This document shows, in pieces, positions 24,252 to 32,540 of a DNA stretch of 64,000 bases. Origin of the DNA: Pseudomonas sp. S31. GTDB taxonomy: Bacteria > Pseudomonadota > Gammaproteobacteria > Pseudomonadales > Pseudomonadaceae. The number at the start of each line of letters is the position of its first letter. The stretch's first letter is position 1. The stretch is from NCBI RefSeq assembly GCF_016648105.1, contig NZ_JACVVE010000001.1, forward strand, positions 434,001-498,000, given 5' to 3'. Made by a program: the position numbers and the translations under genes. A model generated the notes under the pieces. That model worked only from the letters and a program-made list of their open reading frames with translations, was not told the origin of the DNA and did not search any database.

Positions 24252-24268
24252 GTATCGCACATCGATAC
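24252..24268. promoter_or_regulatory. GTATCG-N5-CGATAC dyad, possible IclR operator
   Basis: A perfect 6-bp inverted repeat with 5-base spacer that ends 14 bases before the amidase ATG, with a related ATCGATA at 24241-24247. In the 117-base divergent region between the IclR gene and the amidase gene this is the only dyad I see. Binding here would block the amidase promoter or its ribosome site. Confidence 0.55.
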
Positions 24269-24282
24269 ATCAAGGAGAAGGT

Positions 24283-25707
24283 ATGGCCGGTCAACCGGTA
24301 TGCAGCCTGGCCTCTCGGCCAGCGTGGGAACTGGCAGCGGAAATCCGTGCCGGGCATTTGTCTGCTCGGGAACTGACCCAGGCTTGCCTGATACAAGTAG
24401 ACCGGCTCAACCCGTCGCTCAATGCGCTGGTCACCGTGGATGCCGAAGGCGCCTTGGCCAAGGCCGATGCCGCCGACCAGCGCCAGGCCCGCGGCGAAGC
24501 ACTGGGCCCGCTGCATGGGCTGCCGGTGGCGCACAAGGACTCCTTTCTCACCAACGGCATGCGCACTACCTGGGGCTCTCAGGTGTTCGCCGAGCATGTG
24601 CCGACCCAGGACTCGGTGATCGTCAGCCGCCAGGCCGACGCCGGCTCGATCCTGCTGGGCAAGACCAACCTGCCGGAATTCGGCGCCGGCTCGCAGACCT
24701 TCAACGAAGTGTTCGGCGCCACCCGCAACCCCTACGCCCCGGCCATGACCTGTGGCGGCAGCAGCGGCGGCGCGGCGGTAGCGCTGGCCACCGGCATGGT
24801 CGCCCTGGCCGACGGCACCGACATGGGCGGCTCGCTGCGCAACCCGGCGAGTTTCTGCAACATCGTCGGCCTGCGCCCGTCGATCGGCCGAGTACCCAAC
24901 GTGCCGAACAACAACAGCTTCGGTCAATTGACCGCAGCCGGCCCCATGGGCCGCTGCGTGGCCGATGTCGCCCTGATGCTTGGCGTGATCGCCGGTGAAG
25001 ATCCGCGCGACCCACTGTCGCTGCCCTTCACCGCGCAGCCTCTGGACTTCGCCGTGCCGAGGGACTTCAAGGGCGCCCGCATCGCCTACAGCCCGGACCT
25101 CGGCGGCCTGCCCGTAGACCCGCAAGTGCGCGCCGTCACCGAGGCCGGCGTGCGCCGCCTGGCGGAACTGGGCTGCACGGTGGAACTGGCCGAACCCGAC
25201 TTCACCGGCGGCACCCGCGCCTTCCAGGTGCTGCGCGCACTGACCTACGCCAGCGGCTACCGCCACCTGCTCAAGAGCCACCGCCACCTGCTCAAGGACA
25301 CCGTGGTGTGGAACATCGAGCTGGCCAACCAGTTCGCTGCCGAGGACGTGATGGCCGCCGAAGCCGTGCGTGCCCGGCTGTTCCGCGAGACGCAGGCGTT
25401 GCTCGAGCAGTACGATTTCCTCGTGGCGCCGGTGAGCCAGGTGCTGCCATTCCCGGTGGAGCAGCCGTACGTGACGCAGATCGGCGACCAGGCCATGGAC
25501 ACCTACATCGACTGGATGAACAGCTGCTCGCTGATCACCCTCAGCGGCCACCCGGCGCTGTCGTTGCCCTGCGGATTCAGCGAACAAGGGTTGCCAGTGG
25601 GGCTGCAGATCGTCGGCCGCTACCGCGACGAACAGGGGCTGCTGGCCTTCGCCCAGGCCGTCGAAGCCGTCAACCGACCCTACGTCGACCGCCCTCTGGC
25701 TGGATGA
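24283..25707 (+). CDS. Amidase (amidase-signature family)
   Basis: 474-aa hydrolase with the Ser-cisSer-Lys triad: Lys85 (LPVAHKDSF), the Ser pair 160-161 (CGGSSGGAAVALATGM) and nucleophile Ser184 (GTDMGGSLRNPAS). It cleaves an amide to a carboxylate and ammonia or amine. The family covers substrates from indoleacetamide to aliphatic and aryl amides, so the substrate is open. It is cytoplasmic, with no signal. AAGGAGAAGG before the ATG is a strong ribosome site. The following transporter gene, same strand, gap 90 bases, probably imports the amide or exports the acid. Control is probably by the divergent IclR protein. Confidence 0.95.
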   Translation: MAGQPVCSLASRPAWELAAEIRAGHLSARELTQACLIQVDRLNPSLNALVTVDAEGALAKADAADQRQARGEALGPLHGLPVAHKDSFLTNGMRTTWGSQVFAEHVPTQDSVIVSRQADAGSILLGKTNLPEFGAGSQTFNEVFGATRNPYAPAMTCGGSSGGAAVALATGMVALADGTDMGGSLRNPASFCNIVGLRPSIGRVPNVPNNNSFGQLTAAGPMGRCVADVALMLGVIAGEDPRDPLSLPFTAQPLDFAVPRDFKGARIAYSPDLGGLPVDPQVRAVTEAGVRRLAELGCTVELAEPDFTGGTRAFQVLRALTYASGYRHLLKSHRHLLKDTVVWNIELANQFAAEDVMAAEAVRARLFRETQALLEQYDFLVAPVSQVLPFPVEQPYVTQIGDQAMDTYIDWMNSCSLITLSGHPALSLPCGFSEQGLPVGLQIVGRYRDEQGLLAFAQAVEAVNRPYVDRPLAG

Positions 25708-25797
25708 TCCTGCAACGCTGGCAGCGCGCGACAGACGCACAGACAACGCCGGCTTGATGCCTTTTGAACAATGCCAACAACAGTCAAAGGAAGCCTT

Positions 25798-27120
25798 ATG
25801 TCCACCACCTCCTCCACGTCCCAGGCAAGCGCACCTGCGCCTGCGCGGCAACCGATACGGGCAGCCGCCGGCTCGTTCCTTGGCACCCTGATCGAGTGGT
25901 TCGATTTCTACATCTACGCCACCGCTTCGGCGCTGATCTTCAGCCATGTGTTCTTCCCTGGCAGCAGCCAGCTGGTCGGCACCCTCTCCTCCTTCGCCAC
26001 CCTGGCGGTGGGCTTTCTCGCACGGCCGCTGGGCGGCATCGTGTTCGGCCACCTGGGCGACCGATTCGGGCGCAAGTACTCGTTGATCCTCACCCTGCTG
26101 TTGATGGGCGTATCGACCGTCGGCATCGGCCTGCTGCCGTCCTACGAGCAGGCCGGGCTACTGGCTCCGGTGCTGCTGGTGACCTTGCGAATTCTCCAGG
26201 GCGTCGCTGTCGGCGGTGAATGGGGTGGCGCAGTGCTGCTGGCCAGCGAGCATGCGCCTGAAGGCAAGAAGAGCTTCTACGCCTCGTTCGCCCAGCTCGG
26301 CAGCCCGGCAGGCCTGGTGCTGTCGTTGATGGTATTCCGATTCATCACCGAACTGCCGGAGGCCGACATGTACGCCTGGGGCTGGCGCCTGCCGTTCCTG
26401 GGCAGCGTGCTGCTGTTGCTGCTGGCCTTCGTGATCCGTCGCGGCGTACACGAGTCGCCGGAGTTCGAGGCCCAGGCCAAGGCCGAGAAGCCTGCGCAGT
26501 CACCGGTCAAGGCCGTGGTACGTGATGCCTGGCCGTTGATCCTGCTGGTGATGGGCGCATGCACCATCGGCATTTCCTCAGCCTACTTTACCAACACCTT
26601 CATGATCGCCTATGCCACCCAGTACATGGGTATCAAGAGTTCGGTGATCCTCGAATGCCTGTCGGTGGTGGCGATCGTCCAGCTGATCAACCAGCCGATC
26701 GCCGCCTGGCTGGCCGACAAGGTCGGCGCGGGGCGCTTCCTGCTGGTGACCTCGGGCATCAGCATCCTGGTGCCATACGTGATGTTCACGCTGGTTTCCA
26801 CCGGGCAGAGCACGATGATCATCCTCGGTATTTCGCTGACCAAGGTGTTCTCTTCGGCGTTCTACGCGGTGATCGCCGGGTATATCGTCAACGTGTTCCC
26901 GATCTATCAGCGCTACTCCGGGATTTCCCTGGCCTACCAGGCCTGTGGTGCGCTGATTGGCGGCACCACGCCGATGGTCGGCACGCTCATCGCTGGCCAG
27001 GCAGCCGGACAGTGGTGGCCGTTGGCGGTGTTCTATTCGGTGCTGGCGTTCATCTCGTTCGCCTGCGTGATGGGGCTGATGCGCCGGCGCCAGGTGGTCG
27101 GGCAGCCAGCGTTGGCCTGA
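25798..27120 (+). CDS. MFS transporter, metabolite:H+ symporter (MHS) family
   Basis: 440-aa twelve-helix transporter. The MHS signatures are clear: ASGSFLGTLIEWFDFYIY-like start (here AAGSFLGTLIEWFDFYIYAT), the loop GHLGDRFGRKYSL, and LQGVAVGGEWGGAVLLASEH. Relatives take up small organic acids, betaines or shikimate. The start at 25798 (AAGGAAG ribosome site) is preferred to 25771. It is in an operon with the amidase. The C-terminus ends shortly after helix 12. Confidence 0.94.
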   Translation: MSTTSSTSQASAPAPARQPIRAAAGSFLGTLIEWFDFYIYATASALIFSHVFFPGSSQLVGTLSSFATLAVGFLARPLGGIVFGHLGDRFGRKYSLILTLLLMGVSTVGIGLLPSYEQAGLLAPVLLVTLRILQGVAVGGEWGGAVLLASEHAPEGKKSFYASFAQLGSPAGLVLSLMVFRFITELPEADMYAWGWRLPFLGSVLLLLLAFVIRRGVHESPEFEAQAKAEKPAQSPVKAVVRDAWPLILLVMGACTIGISSAYFTNTFMIAYATQYMGIKSSVILECLSVVAIVQLINQPIAAWLADKVGAGRFLLVTSGISILVPYVMFTLVSTGQSTMIILGISLTKVFSSAFYAVIAGYIVNVFPIYQRYSGISLAYQACGALIGGTTPMVGTLIAGQAAGQWWPLAVFYSVLAFISFACVMGLMRRRQVVGQPALA

Positions 27121-27124
27121 TACG

Positions 27125-27226
27125 CTGTGCCGGCCTCTTCGCGGCGGTCCGAGGCCTCGATGACCCTTGTCATGAGGGTCCCCCACCCTGGGGCACCCTC
27201 ATGCCAGAGTCTTGCGGCGCTGCCGA
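27125..27226. repeat. Partial REP-like sequence in a convergent gap
   Basis: The stretch GCCGGCCTCTTCGCGG (27128-27143) matches the left half of the REP element at 11711-11726, but the CTCCTACAGG arm is missing. A second weak palindrome, GGGTCCCCCACCCTGGGGCACCC, follows (27176-27198). Nothing else is visible in this gap between the MHS transporter and the convergent dehydrogenase gene. Confidence 0.45.
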
Positions 27227-28276
27227 TCAACCCGCGAGGCTGGCGCTGTCGATCACGAAGCGGTACTTCACATCCCCGCGCAACATGCGGTCGTAGGCCG
27301 CTTCGATGTTCTTCACATCGACCATCTCGATGTCGGCGACGATGCCGTGCTGCGCGCAGAAGTCGAGCATCTCCTGGGTTTCCGGGATGCCACCGATCAT
27401 CGAACCTGCCAGCGTGCGGCGCTTCATGATCAGGTTGAACACGTTGGGCGATGGATGCGGCGTGGCGGGCGCGCCGACCAGCGTCATGCCACCGTCGCGC
27501 TTGAGCAGCACCAGGAATGCGTCGAGGTCGTGAGGTGCTGCCACGGTGTTGAGGATGAAGTCGAAACTCTTGGTGTGCGCCGCCATCTGCTGGGCATCGC
27601 GCGATACCACCACTTCATCGGCGCCTAGCTGCAAGGCCGCTTCGCGCTTGCTTTCGGAGGTGGTGAAGGCCACCACGTGAGCGCCCATGGCGTGGGCCAG
27701 TTTGATGCCCATGTGGCCCAGGCCGCCGATGCCGACCACACCGACCTTCTTGCCCGGGCCGGCACCCCAGTGGCGCAGCGGCGAATAGGTGGTGATGCCG
27801 GCGCACAACAGCGGCGCGACCGCAGCCAGTTGCGCCTCGGGGTGGCGGATGCGCAATACATAGCGCTCGTGCACGACGATGGCCTGGGAATAGCCGCCCT
27901 GGGTCCAGCCCGGCGCGTCCGGGGTGGGCGAGTTGTAGGTACCGACCATGCCGTCGCAATAGTTTTCCAACCCTGCTTCACAGTCATCGCAGTGCTGGCA
28001 GCTGTCGACGATGCAGCCGATGCCGACCAGGTCACCGGCCTTGAAGGCAGAGACATGAGCGCCGACCGCCGTCACCCGGCCCACGATTTCATGGCCGGGC
28101 ACACAGGGGTACTGGGTGCCTTCCCACTCCGAGCGGACCTGGTGCAGGTCGGAGTGGCAGACACCGCAGAAGGCGATCTCGATCTGTACATCGTGCGCAC
28201 CTGGGCTGCGCCGGGTGATGCTCAACGGTTCCAGGGGCTGATTGCCCGCATGGGCTCCATAGGCATTGACTTGCAT
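27227..28276 (-). CDS. Zinc-dependent NAD(P)-linked alcohol dehydrogenase (YahK/CAD-like)
   Basis: 349-aa medium-chain dehydrogenase. Catalytic zinc ligands: Cys40/His41 (GVCHSDL), His62-Glu63 (PGHEIVG) and a Cys in LLCAGITTYSPL. The structural zinc lobe is Cys93, Cys96, Cys99 and Cys107. The Rossmann motif is GIGGLGHMG. The sequence pattern fits the cinnamyl-alcohol/YahK group of NADPH aldehyde reductases. The start at 28276 has GGAGGG upstream, so a longer frame to 28330 is rejected. It probably detoxifies aldehydes. No clear operon partner. Confidence 0.95.
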   Translation of the reverse strand: MQVNAYGAHAGNQPLEPLSITRRSPGAHDVQIEIAFCGVCHSDLHQVRSEWEGTQYPCVPGHEIVGRVTAVGAHVSAFKAGDLVGIGCIVDSCQHCDDCEAGLENYCDGMVGTYNSPTPDAPGWTQGGYSQAIVVHERYVLRIRHPEAQLAAVAPLLCAGITTYSPLRHWGAGPGKKVGVVGIGGLGHMGIKLAHAMGAHVVAFTTSESKREAALQLGADEVVVSRDAQQMAAHTKSFDFILNTVAAPHDLDAFLVLLKRDGGMTLVGAPATPHPSPNVFNLIMKRRTLAGSMIGGIPETQEMLDFCAQHGIVADIEMVDVKNIEAAYDRMLRGDVKYRFVIDSASLAG

Positions 28277-28420
28277 CGAACGACCCTCCTGCTGGTTGGT
28301 GCGGCCATTGTCTGGCCGGTTCCTTTGCAATCAGTAGTGCAATCCCGTGGTTTGCTTGCCCGATCCTGCGAGCGTGCAACTCCCCAAGCTGTCCGGATCA
28401 CCCTAGCCCAGGAGGTAGAC

Positions 28421-29431
28421 CTAAGCCACCTTGATCACCACCTTGCCGAACGCCCCCCGCGCCAGATGCTGATAGGCCTCCCGCGCCTGGTCGAACGGAT
28501 ACACCCGGTCGATCACCGGGCGGATGGCATGCGCGTTCAGGAACGCATTCATGCGATCGAAAGACGAACGCGGCGCGACGGCGATGCCGCGCAAGGTGGT
28601 CTGACGGAAGATCAACGGCATCAGCCCCAAGGTAGTGGTCTGCCCGGTCAGGAAACCGATCTGGGCAATGCGGCCCGCCGCCTTGGTGGCGGCGATGGAC
28701 TGGTTCAGTCCTTCCCCACCCGCCACATCCAGCAACAGGTCGACGCCTTTGCCATCGGTCAGTTTCAAGACCTCTTCCTCCCACCGTGGGAAGGCCTTGT
28801 AGTTCACCCCGGCGACCGCACCGAGCTTCTTCACCGCCTGCAGGTTGGCATCGCTGCTCGACGTGACGATCACCCGGGCGCCCAGCGCGGTCGCCAGCTG
28901 CACGGCGAATACCGACACCCCGCCAGTGCCCTGCACCAGCACGGTCTGCCCCGGCTGAACCTGGCCATAATCCACCAGCGCGTACCAGGCCGTGAGTGCG
29001 GCAATCGGCAAGGTCGCGGCCTCTTCGTCCGAAAGGTTGTCCGGGGCACGCACCGCGCTCTGCTCATGGATGATCATGTATTCGGCCAACCCACCCGGCA
29101 GCGGCGAGCCGAAGCAGTAGGCCGGCTCATCCGGCCCAGGCTCGCCATCGAGCCAACGCGAATACAGGTGTGAGTTGACCCTGTCGCCCACGGCGAAGCG
29201 GCTCACGCCCTCGCCCACCGCCACTACCGTGCCCGCCGCATCGCTGACCGGTATCAGGGGCTTGGGCACCAGGTGCGGCTCATAGATACCATCGACGATG
29301 GCCTTGTCGCGGAAGTTGAGGGAAACAGCCCCCACCTTCACCAGCAGTTCGCCCGCCTTGGGCACGGGCGTCGCAGCCTCGCCCATCACCAGGTTGTCCA
29401 ACCCGAAATCGTTCAATAGCCAAGCTTTCAT
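28421..29431 (-). CDS. Zinc-independent medium-chain dehydrogenase/quinone oxidoreductase-like
   Basis: 336-aa MDR protein (MKAWLLNDFGLDNLVMGEA to GKVVIKVA). It lacks both the CGVCHxD catalytic-zinc motif (NFRDKAIVDG stands in its place) and the structural zinc Cys cluster, so it belongs with quinone oxidoreductase/NADPH:alkenal reductase-like members. The nucleotide-binding motif is GTGGVSVFAVQLA. The start at 29431 was chosen over upstream starts for its TGGAG ribosome site and conserved N-terminus. A LysR regulator is divergent to it, with a dyad between them. Confidence 0.92.
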   Translation of the reverse strand: MKAWLLNDFGLDNLVMGEAATPVPKAGELLVKVGAVSLNFRDKAIVDGIYEPHLVPKPLIPVSDAAGTVVAVGEGVSRFAVGDRVNSHLYSRWLDGEPGPDEPAYCFGSPLPGGLAEYMIIHEQSAVRAPDNLSDEEAATLPIAALTAWYALVDYGQVQPGQTVLVQGTGGVSVFAVQLATALGARVIVTSSSDANLQAVKKLGAVAGVNYKAFPRWEEEVLKLTDGKGVDLLLDVAGGEGLNQSIAATKAAGRIAQIGFLTGQTTTLGLMPLIFRQTTLRGIAVAPRSSFDRMNAFLNAHAIRPVIDRVYPFDQAREAYQHLARGAFGKVVIKVA

Positions 29432-29511
29432 GTGCAGCACTCCAGGGGTGATCGATCGATGGTCCGCAGTGTTGCGCATCATCGGGCCCGGATAAATGCA
29501 GGGTTCGGTAC

Positions 29512-29525
29512 ATGATTGTTATCAT
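29512..29525. promoter_or_regulatory. ATGAT-N4-ATCAT dyad between divergent MDR and LysR genes
   Basis: A perfect 5-bp inverted repeat in the 159-base divergent region, 66 bases from the LysR ATG (29591) and 81 bases from the MDR start (29431). The position and form fit a LysR-type operator that serves both directions. Confidence 0.5.
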
Positions 29526-29590
29526 TATGAGCAACAGTCAGATGACATAGCTCAGCCGCTCATGAAACAAAACCACCATGTGAGGGTGTC

Positions 29591-30517
29591 ATGGAATTGC
29601 TTCAATCAATGCAAGTGTTCGCCCGCCTGGCCGAGCTCGGCAGCTTCACTCGCACCGCAGATGCCCTGCAGCTGGGTCGCGCACAAGTGACCCGGACCAT
29701 CCAGGGCCTGGAGGACCTCTTGGGCGTGCGCCTGTTCCAACGCACTACGCGTACGGTGCGCCTGACCTTGGAGGGTGAGCGGTTCTACGAGCGAGTGAAG
29801 AGCCTCCTGGGCGATGTAGCCGAAACGACAGCGATGTTCTCCCAGCCCGCTACCGCGATGCGTGGGCGCCTGCGCGTGGACATCCCCGCCGCCTTCGCCC
29901 AACCGCAGTTCATGGCCTGCCTGAAGGCATTCGGCGACCAGCACCCCGGCATCGACCTGGTGCTCGGCGTCACCGATCGCACCGTCGATCTGGTCGCCGA
30001 GGGCATCGACTGTGCGCTGCGCATCGGCGAATTGCCCGACTCGAGCCTGATCGTCCGGCGTATCGGCCAAGCCACGATGGTCACCTGCGCCGCGCCTCAG
30101 TACCTGCGCGAGCATGGCGAGCCGCGCAGCCTGGAAGACCTGGCCCTGCATCGCGGCGTCACCTTCTTGTCCGGCCAGAACCAGCGACCGCAACCCTGGC
30201 AGTTCAACGACGACGCGGGCGAGCAGTCCTACCTGTGCCGCCGGGGCATCAGCGTCAACGAGTCCAACGCGTATGTCGAATGTGGGGTGGCAGGCTTCGG
30301 AATTGTGCAGGCACCGGGCATCACCCTCGAGCGATGCCTGGCTGATGGATCGCTGGTGGAGATCCTGCAGCATTTGCGGCCGTATCCTCGCCCGGTTTCG
30401 CTGCTATACCCCAGCCGATCTCATGTTGCACCACAGGTCCAGGTGTTCGCCGAGTGGCTGCGAAGGCAGTTGCCGGTCATCTACGGCCAGTGGCTGGAGG
30501 AGAACGCCCAGGGCTAG
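29591..30517 (+). CDS. LysR-type transcriptional regulator (AaeR/PtxR-like)
   Basis: 308-aa regulator. HTH at residues 1-60: MELLQSMQVFARLAELGSFT, then RTADALQLGRAQVTRTIQGLED. The effector domain has the conserved GRLRVDIPAAFAQPQFMACL and IDCALRIGELPDSSLIVRRIG, typical of the large group of LysR proteins that control divergent oxidoreductase genes. It most likely regulates the MDR gene at 28421-29431. It converges with the SDR gene, with a strong hairpin between them. Confidence 0.95.
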   Translation: MELLQSMQVFARLAELGSFTRTADALQLGRAQVTRTIQGLEDLLGVRLFQRTTRTVRLTLEGERFYERVKSLLGDVAETTAMFSQPATAMRGRLRVDIPAAFAQPQFMACLKAFGDQHPGIDLVLGVTDRTVDLVAEGIDCALRIGELPDSSLIVRRIGQATMVTCAAPQYLREHGEPRSLEDLALHRGVTFLSGQNQRPQPWQFNDDAGEQSYLCRRGISVNESNAYVECGVAGFGIVQAPGITLERCLADGSLVEILQHLRPYPRPVSLLYPSRSHVAPQVQVFAEWLRRQLPVIYGQWLEENAQG

Positions 30518-30572
30518 GAACGCGCCGAGTGCCAGCGCTTCCCAGTCAGCGCTGGCTGCGCAGGGCGCGTTC
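30518..30572. terminator. Nested hairpin between convergent genes
   Basis: Outer arms GAACGCGCC (30518-30526) and GGCGCGTTC (30564-30572); inner arms CCAGCGCT (30532-30539) and AGCGCTGG (30548-30555). It is just past the LysR stop and overlaps the SDR stop, so it can serve both directions. There is no U-run, so termination may need Rho or be only partial. Confidence 0.6.
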
Positions 30573-31275
30573 AGACGCTACGCGTCACACCCCCATCGAC
30601 CTTGATGTTCTGCCCAGTGATATATGCCGCGCCTTCGCTGGCCAGGAAGGCGATGGTCGCCGCCACCTCCTCGCTGGTGCCATAACGCTTGAGCGGTACG
30701 CTTTCACGGCGCTGCTCGGTCGCCGGCAGGCTGTCGATCCAGCCCGGCAGCACATTGTTGATGCGCACGTTGTCGCCCGCGTAGGTGTCGGCGAAGATCT
30801 TGGTGAACGACGCCAGGCCCGCGCGGAACACCGCGGAGGTGGGGAACAGCTCGGTGGGCTCGAAGGTCCAGGCCGAGGAAATGTTGATGATCACCCCGCT
30901 CTGCTGGCGCTGCATGATCGGCGTCACCAGCCGCGCCGGGCGGATCACGTTGAGCAGGTAGGTGTCCATGCCCTTGTGCCAGTCCTCGTCGCTGATCTCC
31001 AGGATCGGTGCCCGTGGACCGTGGCCGGCGCTGTTGACCAGCACATCCACCCGCCCCCACTGGGCGACCACGGCATCGACCAGCCGTCGCAGGTCGTCGA
31101 CCGACTGGTTGCTGCCAGTGATGCCGATGCCGCCGAGTTCCTCGGCCAGGGCCTCACCCTTGCCCGAGGACGACAGGATGCCGACCTTGTAGCCATCGGC
31201 CGCCAGGCGCCGCGCTGCCGCCGCGCCCATGCCACTGCCACCTGCGGTGATGATCGCTACTTTTTCCACTGCCAT
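30571..31275 (-). CDS. SDR-family oxidoreductase without the canonical YxxxK
   Basis: 234-aa short-chain dehydrogenase fold. Cofactor motif TAGGSGMG (10-17), NSAG (81-84), catalytic-type Ser133/Ser134 in NISSAW, and the C-terminal INNVLPGWID and GQNIKVDGG. Where classical SDRs have Tyr-x-x-x-Lys, this protein has Ser147-x-x-x-Arg151 (TSAVFRAGLASFTK). A divergent SDR group with Arg in this place exists, so it may be a natural variant rather than a dead gene, but normal alcohol/ketone chemistry is doubtful. It is encoded alone; a LysR gene lies upstream on the same strand. Confidence 0.92.
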   Translation of the reverse strand: MAVEKVAIITAGGSGMGAAAARRLAADGYKVGILSSSGKGEALAEELGGIGITGSNQSVDDLRRLVDAVVAQWGRVDVLVNSAGHGPRAPILEISDEDWHKGMDTYLLNVIRPARLVTPIMQRQQSGVIINISSAWTFEPTELFPTSAVFRAGLASFTKIFADTYAGDNVRINNVLPGWIDSLPATEQRRESVPLKRYGTSEEVAATIAFLASEGAAYITGQNIKVDGGVTRSV

Positions 31276-31365
31276 GCTGCCTCCACGCTGTCGTTCAAGG
31301 TTTGTCTAACCTTAGCGCGCCTGCGCTGAACGAGAGAGACAGGCCAACTTGTCCAAGCCAGTAGA

Positions 31366-32259
31366 TTAACTATCGAGAGCCTGTTGCCCCAGCCAGGCCC
31401 TCACCAAGCCCAGCAGCGCCGGTTGGCGGGCCTTGCGCGGCCACACCAGATAGAACGCCTTGTCGAGCCGCAACGCCTGACCGAACACTTGCTGCAAGCG
31501 CCCGGCCGCGATATCGCCCGCGACGAAAGCCTGGTTGGCCAGGGCGATCCCCTGGCCGTTGATGGCGGCCTCGATGGCCAGCGAAGTCTGGTTGAAACGC
31601 ATGTGCTTGGCGGTACCCGGCCCATGCTGCGGGAACAGCGCCGCGTTGAATGCGGGCCAGAAGTCGTGGGCATCGTGCAGCATCAGGTAGCCCTGCAACC
31701 CCTCGAAAGTGGTCGGCCCAGCCTGCCCCTGGAACAATGCCGGGCTGGCGACGGCGACTATCCGCTGCTCCATCAGCAGTTCGCTCTCTAGACCCGGGCC
31801 GAAGGGAGGCCGGCCGTAGCGCACGGCAATGTCCACCGCATCGGTATGAAAGTGCGACAGGCGATCGGTGGCCATTACCCGCAGGTCGATATCGGGGTTG
31901 CACTCGGCGAATGCCCCAAGCCGGGGGATAAGCCATTTGGATGCGAAGGTTGGGGTCACGCTGACCGTCAGGTGCGCCGGTTGCGGGCGCAGCAGGCGGG
32001 TCGCCTCGTCGATCATCGCCAAGGCGCCGCGGACGCTGCCGCTGTAGCCCAGGCCAGCATCGGTCAGCGCCAGCCCACGCGCCTGGCGCTCGAACAACGG
32101 CAGCCCCAGGTTCGCCTCCAGGCCTCGGATCTGCTGGGCGACGGCGGCCTGGGTGACACCCAGTTCCTCGGCCGCCAGGCGGAAGTTGAGGTGGCGGGCA
32201 ACCACTTCGAAGACACGGAGCGCATTGAGCGAGGGCAGCGCGGCAAAACCTTCTGGCAT
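31366..32259 (-). CDS. LysR-type transcriptional regulator (GcvA-like)
   Basis: 297-aa regulator. HTH about residues 9-68 (LNALRVFEVVARHLNFRLAA, then EELGVTQAAVAQQIRGLEAN) and effector domain with TPTFASKWLIPRLGAFAECNPDIDL, the hallmark of the GcvA/TrpI-like subgroup. It is upstream of the SDR gene in the same direction (gap 90 bases) and divergent from galT (gap 281 bases). Since gallate genes have their own regulator (36695-37912), it more likely controls the SDR or its own promoter. Confidence 0.94.
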   Translation of the reverse strand: MPEGFAALPSLNALRVFEVVARHLNFRLAAEELGVTQAAVAQQIRGLEANLGLPLFERQARGLALTDAGLGYSGSVRGALAMIDEATRLLRPQPAHLTVSVTPTFASKWLIPRLGAFAECNPDIDLRVMATDRLSHFHTDAVDIAVRYGRPPFGPGLESELLMEQRIVAVASPALFQGQAGPTTFEGLQGYLMLHDAHDFWPAFNAALFPQHGPGTAKHMRFNQTSLAIEAAINGQGIALANQAFVAGDIAAGRLQQVFGQALRLDKAFYLVWPRKARQPALLGLVRAWLGQQALDS

Positions 32260-32540
32260 GGTGGGGGCACGCGGTAGGGAAAAGAAGTCCCGCCGAGGCT
32301 AGCCGCTGGCGCCGGCAAAGGAAACCCGGGCCGGCCAAAAACCTACCTGGCATCAAGCCGATAAACAGAATCGATATCCCATTAAAGAATTCCCGCAGGC
32401 GCTGCGCCGGGCCCAGGGCTTACAGTCACCCTACGCCGAACTCCGGCGCGGTGATTCCTGCTGGATATCAGGCATTTCGAAGGCATTCGATGGCGTTCCA
32501 GCAGCATTCGCACCATTACAAGAACAAAAGGTGACCACGC

